This document shows positions 1 through 5,858 of a stretch of 5,992 nt of DNA, piece by piece (position 1 is the first letter of the stretch; each line of letters starts with the position of its first letter). Made by a program: the position numbers and the translations under genes. The notes below the pieces were generated by a model that did no database searches, was not told the DNA's origin, and worked only from the letters and a program-made list of their open reading frames with translations. The stretch is from positions 5,119-11,110 of the forward strand of contig DEKS01000096.1 of NCBI GenBank assembly GCA_002354005.1. The letters run 5' to 3'. The DNA is from Bacteroidales bacterium UBA2716 (GTDB lineage Bacteria > Bacteroidota > Bacteroidia > Bacteroidales > UBA932).

Positions 1-1413
1 GTGAACTTCACGCTGGGGCAGATTGCCGACGGGGACCGTACGGGCATGAACCGCGAACCGTCCACACCCAAGTCGCCTGTGGTTACCTCGCAGGGGGAGG
101 CCATAAGCGCCATTGAGGTGCGCGGCGGTGGTGCGGCCCAGGTGCAGGCGCTGGAGAAGGAGATAAGCGAACTGTCCGCCAACGGACAAATCGACCCGGC
201 CCGTATTACGGACTGGCTGGCCTCCATTAATTACAGCCCGCATTTCCAGGGAGACCCTTCGCTGGACGTGATTCATTTCGAGCTCATTCCCTTGTGGGAC
301 CTGGTGACGGAAGACGTCCGTGCGGACTTTATGCGCGTGACGTTTGCCCTGAGCCAGCGCTCGGACAATGTCCTCCCGGACAGCTTCACCGGAATGGATA
401 TCTACCCGATAGACCCGCAGGGCGCAGACAAGGCACTCTTTACTTTCCCCGAGGAAGGGAAGGGCAGCCTGTGCCGCATCCTGTACATGTCGGGAGAACC
501 CATTTTGGAGGTGTGCTCCGAGTATGTGCCCGCCATCCGCTCCGACAAGCGCGTGACCATTGCCTATCCCATCTACCAGCAAGGCATCCGCCTGAATCAG
601 GGCCTTTTCCCGGGCGATGGCACCCATCGGCCTGCCTTTGTGGCCTTTAGCGGAGGAGACTGTTACGTGAATCCCTTCCCGGACATGGCTCCGGACTCCG
701 TGCTCACCCGTTTCTGGTATGTGAACGGCAGCCTGATGCCGGAAAGTCCGGTGGACCTTTCTTCTTACGGCCGGAAAGGCCGGGAGGTGCGGGACGATGC
801 GTTCTACTTCCTGGACCCGCGCAAAACCTACAGCCACCCCATTGTGAAAGTGGGGAGCAATTTCTGGACGCGGGCCGATATTGACCATCCCATGGGATTC
901 AGTGAAAATCCCCACTCCGGAGAATATTACTTTGACGAGCATGTGGAACAAGGCGTCCTTTATACCCGCTTCGATTTTCAGGTGAACGATATCATCATGG
1001 AAGACAATGACTGGATATGGGGAAATGAGCGGCGCTGGTATTTGCCCTCGTCTGCGGAGGTGAAAGGGCTGGAAGCGTTTCTGGGCTTCAATCCCAAAGC
1101 CCTGTTCCCGGGACAGCTTTCCGGCTTCGACGCCCGCTTCAATGGCTATTGGGGCATCAGCGACGTGCTGAACGGACGGGCTGCCTTTCCGGACAATGAC
1201 CTGGCGCTCCGCTACAAAGGGCAGCTCCACCTGTTCTCCGTGATGGACAACGGCGGCGACGACCCCCAGCTGCTGGTGCTGGACAACAACTATCGTCTCA
1301 TTCGTTACGACGTATTGGGCGACTGGCACGAGGACTATTATCCCGTACGTCCTGTGCGTAACTACAAATTTGAATATCCTAAGTTGGAAGTGATAAAACA
1401 ATATGTCGATTGA
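1..1413 (+). CDS. MACPF-family secreted protein with C-terminal FISUMP-like domain (5' end outside window)
   Basis: This is the C-terminal 470 residues of a larger protein; the GTG at base 1 is only the window edge. Residues about 30-115 align with the distal part of the MACPF protein encoded at 2597-4351. Shared landmarks are a strand ending in GG (RGGG at 41-44), the pattern I-x2-W-x2-S-x2-Y-x-P at 69-80, and VIHFELIPLWD at 90-100 against LIDMVVIPIWE. By that alignment roughly 245 residues are missing, including the signal peptide and the MACPF signature. Residues about 155-220 share a second module with the paralogue, centred on YPIY (189-192). Residues about 280-455 resemble a FISUMP domain: VKVGSNFWTRADI (282-294), GVLYTR, RRWYLPSSAEVKGLE (344-358), GYWGIS (382-387), and a closing PVRPVRN. 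MACPF proteins form membrane pores in many settings; this one's target is unknown. It is probably the first visible gene of an operon with the next two. The MACPF assignment rests on the paralogue because the signature itself is not in the window. Confidence 0.8.
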   Translation: MNFTLGQIADGDRTGMNREPSTPKSPVVTSQGEAISAIEVRGGGAAQVQALEKEISELSANGQIDPARITDWLASINYSPHFQGDPSLDVIHFELIPLWDLVTEDVRADFMRVTFALSQRSDNVLPDSFTGMDIYPIDPQGADKALFTFPEEGKGSLCRILYMSGEPILEVCSEYVPAIRSDKRVTIAYPIYQQGIRLNQGLFPGDGTHRPAFVAFSGGDCYVNPFPDMAPDSVLTRFWYVNGSLMPESPVDLSSYGRKGREVRDDAFYFLDPRKTYSHPIVKVGSNFWTRADIDHPMGFSENPHSGEYYFDEHVEQGVLYTRFDFQVNDIIMEDNDWIWGNERRWYLPSSAEVKGLEAFLGFNPKALFPGQLSGFDARFNGYWGISDVLNGRAAFPDNDLALRYKGQLHLFSVMDNGGDDPQLLVLDNNYRLIRYDVLGDWHEDYYPVRPVRNYKFEYPKLEVIKQYVD

Positions 1414-1414
1414 T

Positions 1415-2593
1415 ATGAAACGAATGATTATTTTCTTCGCGGCTTCCCTGGTGCTGGCTGTGATGCCCGGCTGCCAAAAGAATAATGCGGTGAATGATGA
1501 AGAGGATGCCGTGCTGGAGCAGAAGGAACGCGAGGCCTTTGTTATCCAAAATGTGATAGAGGCGCTCACGGATGTGGTGTTTGACGACGAAGACGAGTCC
1601 GAATTTGTGTTTGAAGGGAAAACCTTCGAGCCTTCCATCGGCGATGTCCTGGATGAGAGTGCGCCCTCGGAGAGAAGTGTGTTCGTGGAGGACGCTTCCC
1701 TGTCGGAACAATACTTTCGGGCACTGGCCGGAGACGATGGCTTTGTCGCCGAAACGCCGGACGGCCTTGTGATAGACCTGACCCGGCTTAAACTGGGGAA
1801 ACTCACCTTCCATCGCGCGGGAGAGGGAGACAATGCCGGATATGTGGACGTGGCCGTTTCCTGCATCCCGCACCTTTCCAAAATCATTTACCGTACGGAT
1901 GCGCAGTGGGGAAGCAACAGCTTCACCTCGCCGTGCCGCCGGGGAGACGTCTATTTTGGGGAGGGCGTGTATTGGGTGTGCGTAAGAGAAAGCAAGAGCA
2001 GCAAGAATCCCGGAACGCTGGTGAACATGGGGGCCGGCAAAGGGAAACTTTTCAAAAACAGATGGGACGAACTGTGGGATCCCAAGCACGGAAGCGGGCA
2101 CGACCTCAATTGCCGTGTCAACGACATCAGCGACTACCTGCTCCTGTGCTCGGACAGTAATATCTATGCCCGGAAAAAGGCCAAGATTGTAAATAAGTTC
2201 CCCAATGAGGTTTTCCCCTTTGCCTGCTATTCCCGAAACGCCAAAAAACAGGATTTCCCCAGCCTGGGCGTGGACGGCTTTGCTACGGACAAAAATGACT
2301 ACAGCCATTGGAGCGACTATAACCTGGGCACCTACAGAAAAGTGGTCATGGTGCTGGGCGCCAAGCATGGCAAATACAAGTTGTTCAAGGGTAAAAAGCG
2401 TTATTGCCAGCACGTGGGCATTAATCCGCAGTGTATCAACAACGATGGATATTATTTTGACGAGAAAGGCTATTACGGTAATGGCGGCAAGGACAACCTG
2501 TATGATTTCCTGAATGCCAGTTTTGTATATACCATGAACAGCGTGCATTTTACGGATAAAGTGCCTCAGGGCTTTACCCTTGTCAATATTTAG
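1415..2593 (+). CDS. Cysteine-rich lipoprotein of unknown family, between two MACPF genes
   Basis: I do not recognise this 392-residue protein. The start is placed at ATG 1415, one base after the upstream stop. An ATG at 1403 in the same frame would add MSID and overlap the upstream gene by 11 bp. From 1415 the N-terminus is a lipoprotein signal: MKR, a hydrophobic core, then MPGC with the lipidated cysteine at 20. An acidic stretch follows (NDEED at 27-31, DDEDE at 57-61), consistent with an exported, possibly surface-displayed lipoprotein. The mature part has eight further cysteines (150, 174, 189, 233, 245, 271, 331, 340), an even number compatible with disulfides. The middle contains GDVYFGEGVYWVCVRES (177-193), which loosely recalls the GD-x-V-x-Y-x-G-x-Y pattern of small carbohydrate-binding modules; this is weak. 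The C-terminal third is rich in Tyr, Gly, Lys and Asn. It lies 1 bp after one MACPF gene and 3 bp before another, so co-expression and a shared role in pore formation, targeting or immunity are plausible but inferred. Confidence 0.88.
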   Translation: MKRMIIFFAASLVLAVMPGCQKNNAVNDEEDAVLEQKEREAFVIQNVIEALTDVVFDDEDESEFVFEGKTFEPSIGDVLDESAPSERSVFVEDASLSEQYFRALAGDDGFVAETPDGLVIDLTRLKLGKLTFHRAGEGDNAGYVDVAVSCIPHLSKIIYRTDAQWGSNSFTSPCRRGDVYFGEGVYWVCVRESKSSKNPGTLVNMGAGKGKLFKNRWDELWDPKHGSGHDLNCRVNDISDYLLLCSDSNIYARKKAKIVNKFPNEVFPFACYSRNAKKQDFPSLGVDGFATDKNDYSHWSDYNLGTYRKVVMVLGAKHGKYKLFKGKKRYCQHVGINPQCINNDGYYFDEKGYYGNGGKDNLYDFLNASFVYTMNSVHFTDKVPQGFTLVNI

Positions 2594-2596
2594 TGC

Positions 2597-4351
2597 GTGA
2601 AAAGGTTCCTTCATATGACCTGCCTCCTGGGCCTGTCCGCTCTTGTATGGAGCTGCCGGGGTCTGGAGATGCCCCCCTCTTCCGCAGAGAACCAGGCCCC
2701 CGAATGGATGCCGGAAGGGGGCTACAACTGGGTAAAGGCCGAAGATGTGGAAACCCGCGAGCTGTTCCGCCGAAACTACGGGCTGGGGTACTCGTACAAT
2801 GCCGTACGCGGGGACTACTGCAACTGGAAAGACATCCGCTGCCAGGTCCTCAACCGCTATTTCCTGGAGAATCTGCAGGAGGCCAGCGGCGAGATACTCA
2901 TGGCGGAGAACACCGCCAGGGAATCCTCCGTGGCCTCGGAGTTCAGCTATTCCTTCCGGGACTATGTAGCCAACGTGGCCGTAGAAACCAAACAGAAGGT
3001 TGATTTGGGCCTGTACAAGAACGAGAAACGCAATCGGCAGTATTTCCTGGAAAATGGCATTCAGGAATCCTTTTACTACACCCTGGAGGAAAAAGAACTT
3101 ATGGTGGACAGTTACATTAACTACGCCAGCGTCCTGGCCCGCTATTCCCGGAACCGGGACGTGTTCACCCAGAGTTTCCGCAATGCCGTGGAGCACCTGC
3201 GGCTTACCCCCGACGACAATGTGGCTGCGGTGGACTCCATGATTAAAGTGTGGGGCACCCACGTCATTGTAGGCGCCAGCTTGGGCGGCCGTCTCCGGGT
3301 GGACCTGATGAACAGCATGTGGCGTTACAATGACCGCGCCAGCGAAGAGGCATGGAGCACCCAGGAATTCTTGAAGGCAGTGGAAAACAAGCAGAAGGCC
3401 CGTGTGGAGGAAGAGTTTGTATGGATGAAAGACTGCCGCCTCAAGCTCCAGGCCTGGGGAGGGGACCAGAGCCACCTGACCGGCCTCCTGGGGGAGCACA
3501 AGCCGGACGGCACGCGCACGTTTTCGCTGGATGGGATATCGGCCTGGAGAAGGTCGCTGGTCTATAATCCGGCGGACGAGCTCAATTCCAACGTGGAGCT
3601 CATTGATATGGTGGTAATTCCCATCTGGGAGTTTGCCGCAGTGGTGGATAAGTGGCAGGCCATGCGCATCAAGGCCGCCGTCACCCAGGATGCCGCCCTC
3701 ATGCAAAAGCTGCTCGGGGACGCCAACTTCTTTAATGCCGCTTTCCCCATCCGTTATCCTTCGGCCTCCTGCCAGTGGAGAAAGAATACCGGGACCTGGG
3801 AAACCTTTACCCGGACCGACACCGAGGATGCGCCGCAGGTGGTGAACATTGAAAGCGGTGGCCGCTATGTCGCCACCGTCTGCCACGAGCAAATTGACGG
3901 GCACGACCTTTGGGTGTGCTATCCCATCTATGAAGGGAAGGTGAAGATGGCCTGCGGGCTGGGCGTAGAAGAGAATAACAGCGTGTTCAAGGTACGCTGG
4001 ATAGGGGATACCCCCACGCTCACCTATCAGGCAGGGGTTACGGCCGGCGATACGTTCTACATCACTGCCGGAGGCGTGGGTGTAGAGTTTGTGGAGGATG
4101 TGGTTTACGCCCCGGGACGCGCGCTGCCCTATATCGAGCTCAGCGGTGGTATCCGCTCCGACGGCAGCTATGCCTCCCGCCCCTTCAGCGTCTTCCGGGA
4201 GGAGGGGCATTTTGTCCTGCCGGTGCAGGCATCGGCCCGTCCGGAGAACATTGTGGGCTGGGATACGTATACCACCGTAGCCGCAGACCGCTGGATTTTT
4301 AGCCGGAATCAAGACTATACTTATATTTACAACGCCAACGAAATTCGGTAA
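2597..4351 (+). CDS. MACPF-domain lipoprotein (perforin-like)
   Basis: Complete 584-residue protein. GTG 2597 is chosen as start because an in-frame TAG lies just upstream (2591-2593) and the next ATG (2615) would remove the KR charges of the signal peptide. The signal is MKRFLHM, a hydrophobic core, then LVWSC with lipidated Cys20. The MACPF domain spans about 60-345. It has the entry motif GLGYSYN (62-68) and the family signature W-G-T-H-V-x6-G-G (219-231, WGTHVIVGASLGG), followed by the strand LKLQAWGGD (282-290) and the segment LIDMVVIPIWE (335-345). The signature fits the (Y/W)-G-T-H-(F/Y/V)-x6-G-G consensus. A second module around YPIY (442-445) is shared with the gene at 1-1413. The last 110 residues (about 475-584) are a beta-rich tail that I do not recognise, and it differs from the FISUMP-like tail of the paralogue. 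Known Bacteroidales MACPF lipoproteins include the BSAP antimicrobial toxins, but others have no established role, so a toxin function is inference. It starts 3 bp after the previous gene, so translation is probably coupled. Confidence 0.93.
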   Translation: MKRFLHMTCLLGLSALVWSCRGLEMPPSSAENQAPEWMPEGGYNWVKAEDVETRELFRRNYGLGYSYNAVRGDYCNWKDIRCQVLNRYFLENLQEASGEILMAENTARESSVASEFSYSFRDYVANVAVETKQKVDLGLYKNEKRNRQYFLENGIQESFYYTLEEKELMVDSYINYASVLARYSRNRDVFTQSFRNAVEHLRLTPDDNVAAVDSMIKVWGTHVIVGASLGGRLRVDLMNSMWRYNDRASEEAWSTQEFLKAVENKQKARVEEEFVWMKDCRLKLQAWGGDQSHLTGLLGEHKPDGTRTFSLDGISAWRRSLVYNPADELNSNVELIDMVVIPIWEFAAVVDKWQAMRIKAAVTQDAALMQKLLGDANFFNAAFPIRYPSASCQWRKNTGTWETFTRTDTEDAPQVVNIESGGRYVATVCHEQIDGHDLWVCYPIYEGKVKMACGLGVEENNSVFKVRWIGDTPTLTYQAGVTAGDTFYITAGGVGVEFVEDVVYAPGRALPYIELSGGIRSDGSYASRPFSVFREEGHFVLPVQASARPENIVGWDTYTTVAADRWIFSRNQDYTYIYNANEIR

Positions 4352-4375
4352 ATTTTTGGACCGCCCGTTTCACTT

Positions 4376-4403
4376 TTTGCGGAGGATTCTGTAAATTTGT
4401 GAT
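4376..4403 (+). promoter_or_regulatory. Bacteroidetes-type -7 promoter box in front of the AraC-type gene
   Basis: TAAATTTG at 4392-4399 is an exact match to the Bacteroidetes -7 consensus TAnnTTTG. The best -33 candidate at the usual distance is TTTC at 4368-4371 (20 bp spacer), one mismatch from TTTG. A true TTTG at 4376-4379 is too close (12 bp). Transcription would start about 4-7 bases after the box, at or next to the GTG start codon 4404, leaving almost no 5' leader. This could let the regulator be transcribed separately from the MACPF operon. Confidence 0.5.
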
Positions 4404-5546
4404 GTGAAACAAGGTTTTTTCATCATTACCACCGTTTGCGTAGCGCTTAGTCTGTGGCTTTCGCGCTATATCCCTGCTGGTGCCTTCGAAGAGATCCTTT
4501 CTCCGCTCCTGTTTACCACCACGGTTACCGTGGCGTTTTTCGGCTCATTCCTTGTTTTCAAACATGCGGACGGCCTGCGTATCCGGAGAGTATGGGGCTG
4601 GACGCTCCTCATCTGGGGGCTGATCGACTTCATCTATCTTGCCGGCGATCTATTTGCCCGTTCTCAGGTGATGGATATGAGCGCTCAGCATATCACTACC
4701 ATAGAGCTGCTTTTGGGCAACCTGCTGGGCTGGCTGCTGCTGATGTATCCTACGGAAGTCGTCCGGCCCGGATGGCTGACGTTCCGGACCGGGCTATGGC
4801 AAGTTCTTCCCATATATGTGCTGGTAGGCCTGGATTACCTGATTCCCCTAAGCCTGAGGCCCCTTATCGCGTTATATCCTTTTGCGCTCATTCCGCTGCT
4901 TATTACCCATATTCGCACGTATAAAAACTGGTGCGAAGAGAATTTCTCCACCCTGGATGCGTTTGATGCCCAGTGGATTGTCCACTACCTGTGGATGGTG
5001 GCGCTGGTGGGCGTCAATTATATTTTCATCTGCGTCACCCATGCCCCGGCACGCGGCTTCACCCAGCTGTGGTTCACGATTGCCATGTTCGCCTACAGCA
5101 CGGAGCAAATCCTTTACCGCAAGGACCCTTGGGAGATGGTGCGTGGGCGGGAAAAGGCAGGGGAACCGGCGCCGGAGGCCATAACGGAACCCGCGCTTTC
5201 GCCCGAGAACAGTGAATTTCGCCAAAAACTGGACCGTTGGATGGAGGAGGAAAAGCCCTATGTCAATCCGGCCTTCCAGCTGTCGGACCTGGGGGCGGTC
5301 CTGCCCATGAACCGGACCTACTTGTCCCACTTCATCAAGGCGGAATATGGCTGCACGTTTTACCAGTTTGTGAACCGCTATCGCGTCGCGGAGGCCAAGC
5401 GCCTGAAACTGGAGCAACCGGATTTGAAGATGGACGAGATTGCTGCGCGCTGCGGCTTCTCTTCCCGCACGGTTTTCTCCAACGTGTTCACCCGCGAGGA
5501 AGGCGTTTCGCCACGCGAATGGTTTAAAAAATGTAATCCTGCGTAA
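4404..5546 (+). CDS. Membrane-anchored AraC-family transcriptional regulator
   Basis: This 380-residue protein has a hydrophobic N-terminal region with about eight candidate membrane segments (roughly residues 5-20, 31-52, 64-82, 99-116, 131-148, 152-170, 190-211, 217-236). A charged, Pro/Glu-rich linker follows (240-275), then an AraC-type DNA-binding domain at about 285-377. The first helix-turn-helix is LSDLGAVLPMNRTYLSHFIK (293-312). The second includes MDEIAARCGFSSRTVFSNVF (343-362), followed by the typical G-V-S-P-REW (367-373). Such multi-membrane AraC proteins are common in Bacteroidetes and are thought to sense membrane or extracellular signals; the ligand is unknown. The start is GTG 4404: an ATG at 4402 meets a stop at once, an in-frame TAA lies at 4392, and the next Met falls after the first three membrane segments. 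It sits 52 bp after the MACPF operon with no terminator between, so it may be co-transcribed, driven by its own promoter, or both. Control of the MACPF genes is inferred from position only. Confidence 0.93.
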   Translation: MKQGFFIITTVCVALSLWLSRYIPAGAFEEILSPLLFTTTVTVAFFGSFLVFKHADGLRIRRVWGWTLLIWGLIDFIYLAGDLFARSQVMDMSAQHITTIELLLGNLLGWLLLMYPTEVVRPGWLTFRTGLWQVLPIYVLVGLDYLIPLSLRPLIALYPFALIPLLITHIRTYKNWCEENFSTLDAFDAQWIVHYLWMVALVGVNYIFICVTHAPARGFTQLWFTIAMFAYSTEQILYRKDPWEMVRGREKAGEPAPEAITEPALSPENSEFRQKLDRWMEEEKPYVNPAFQLSDLGAVLPMNRTYLSHFIKAEYGCTFYQFVNRYRVAEAKRLKLEQPDLKMDEIAARCGFSSRTVFSNVFTREEGVSPREWFKKCNPA

Positions 5547-5557
5547 AAAAATACGCA
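5540..5557. repeat. Perfect inverted repeat TGCGTA-N6-TACGCA across the AraC-type stop codon
   Basis: TGCGTA (5540-5545) and its reverse complement TACGCA (5552-5557) flank six A residues. The left arm overlaps the TAA stop codon (5544-5546). A third TGCGTA lies in direct orientation at 5571-5576, 31 bp from the first. It could be a protein-binding site or a small hairpin; the six-A centre makes a strong terminator in the plus direction unlikely. Function unknown. Confidence 0.55.
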
Positions 5558-5580
5558 CAAAATTTTATTCTGCGTAAATT

Positions 5581-5612
5581 TCTGCCCGGTACCCCTTCCG
5601 GGCAGATTTTTT
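5581..5612 (+). terminator. Intrinsic terminator after the AraC-type gene
   Basis: A perfect 9 bp GC-rich stem, TCTGCCCGG (5581-5589) with CCGGGCAGA (5598-5606), has an 8-base loop and is followed directly by six T residues (5607-5612). It lies 35 bp after the stop codon of the regulator and closes the plus-strand gene cluster. Confidence 0.92.
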
Positions 5613-5618
5613 CTTTTC

Positions 5619-5626
5619 TATATTTG
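5619..5626 (+). promoter_or_regulatory. Possible Bacteroidetes -7 promoter box
   Basis: TATATTTG matches TAnnTTTG exactly. It lies just after the terminator T-run, at the head of a non-coding stretch that ends in a hairpin. No TTTG is found 19-21 bp upstream, where the terminator stem lies, so the -33 half is missing and the call rests on the -7 box alone. Confidence 0.35.
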
Positions 5627-5689
5627 CCCCCGGTTAGTATTAACGTCCATTTAGGTGGAATAGGATTAAATCCGAAAAACTTCACAAGC

Positions 5690-5722
5690 AAGGAGAGTGC
5701 CCCGCATGGGTCGCTCTCCTTT
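5690..5722 (+). terminator. Hairpin with short T run, possible small-RNA 3' end
   Basis: AAGGAGAG (5690-5697) pairs with CTCTCCTT (5714-5721). The stem continues inward through a T-G wobble, a G-C pair, one C/T mismatch and three C-G pairs to a GCAT loop. Only TTT follows before GTCG, so as an intrinsic terminator it is weak. Together with the upstream -7 box it could end a transcript of about 90 bases starting near 5631. Confidence 0.4.
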
Positions 5723-5819
5723 GTCGATATGCCCTTCCCTATCATTTCGAGTGCGCACGGTGAGTCGGGACACAGGCCGCCCTCCAGAAACGAAACAAGC
5801 ACAAGATTCGCCTGGTGCG

Positions 5820-5850
5820 AAAAAGCCCGGGACTCGGTGGGAGCCTCGGG
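5820..5850 (-). terminator. Intrinsic terminator of the minus-strand Rpn-type gene
   Basis: Read on the minus strand, CCCGAGGCTC, a CCACC loop and GAGTCCCGGG form a ten-position stem with one mismatch and one G-T wobble, followed by a run of five T (AAAAA at 5820-5824 on the plus strand). It begins about nine bases after the stop codon of the minus-strand gene, the expected place and orientation. Confidence 0.75.
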
Positions 5851-5858
5851 ATTAGTAA

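Larger units (their letters stand above)
5547..5858. other. Intergenic region of about 310 bp between convergent genes
   Basis: I find no convincing coding sequence here. The stretch holds the TGCGTA repeats, the plus-strand terminator of the regulator, a -7-like box, the 5690-5722 hairpin and the minus-strand terminator of the Rpn-type gene. A minus-strand open frame covers 5524-5802 and a plus-strand frame is open from ATG 5729 to the window end, but neither looks like a protein. The part from about 5738 to 5819 (from TCATTTCGAG onward) has no assigned function; it loosely resembles the short ATTTCGAG-type dispersed intergenic sequences seen in Bacteroidetes. Confidence 0.6.

Noticed and set aside
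1..60. GTG at base 1 as the true start of the first gene
   Set aside because: No signal peptide follows, and alignment with the paralogue shows about 245 residues missing upstream, so the frame simply enters from outside the window.
1403..1414. ATG 1403 as the start of the middle lipoprotein
   Set aside because: It would place MSID before a standard MKR-type signal peptide and overlap the upstream gene by 11 bp; ATG 1415 gives the more typical signal. It cannot be excluded.
1379..4312. 977-residue minus-strand open frame as a real gene
   Set aside because: It lies wholly opposite two genes with signal peptides and recognisable domains, is codon-in-register with them, and its translation shows no family motif. 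Codon bias in the sense genes explains it.
4361..4382. CCGC/GCGG hairpin as a terminator after the second MACPF gene
   Set aside because: The stem is only 4 bp with a 14-base loop and no T run after it.
4872..5558. 228-residue minus-strand open frame opposite the AraC-type gene
   Set aside because: It is again in register with the sense codons of a clear AraC protein, rich in Arg and His, and has no recognisable domain.
5524..5802. 92-residue minus-strand frame in the intergenic region
   Set aside because: It runs backward through two terminator-like hairpins and overlaps the regulator stop codon, with no recognisable motif.
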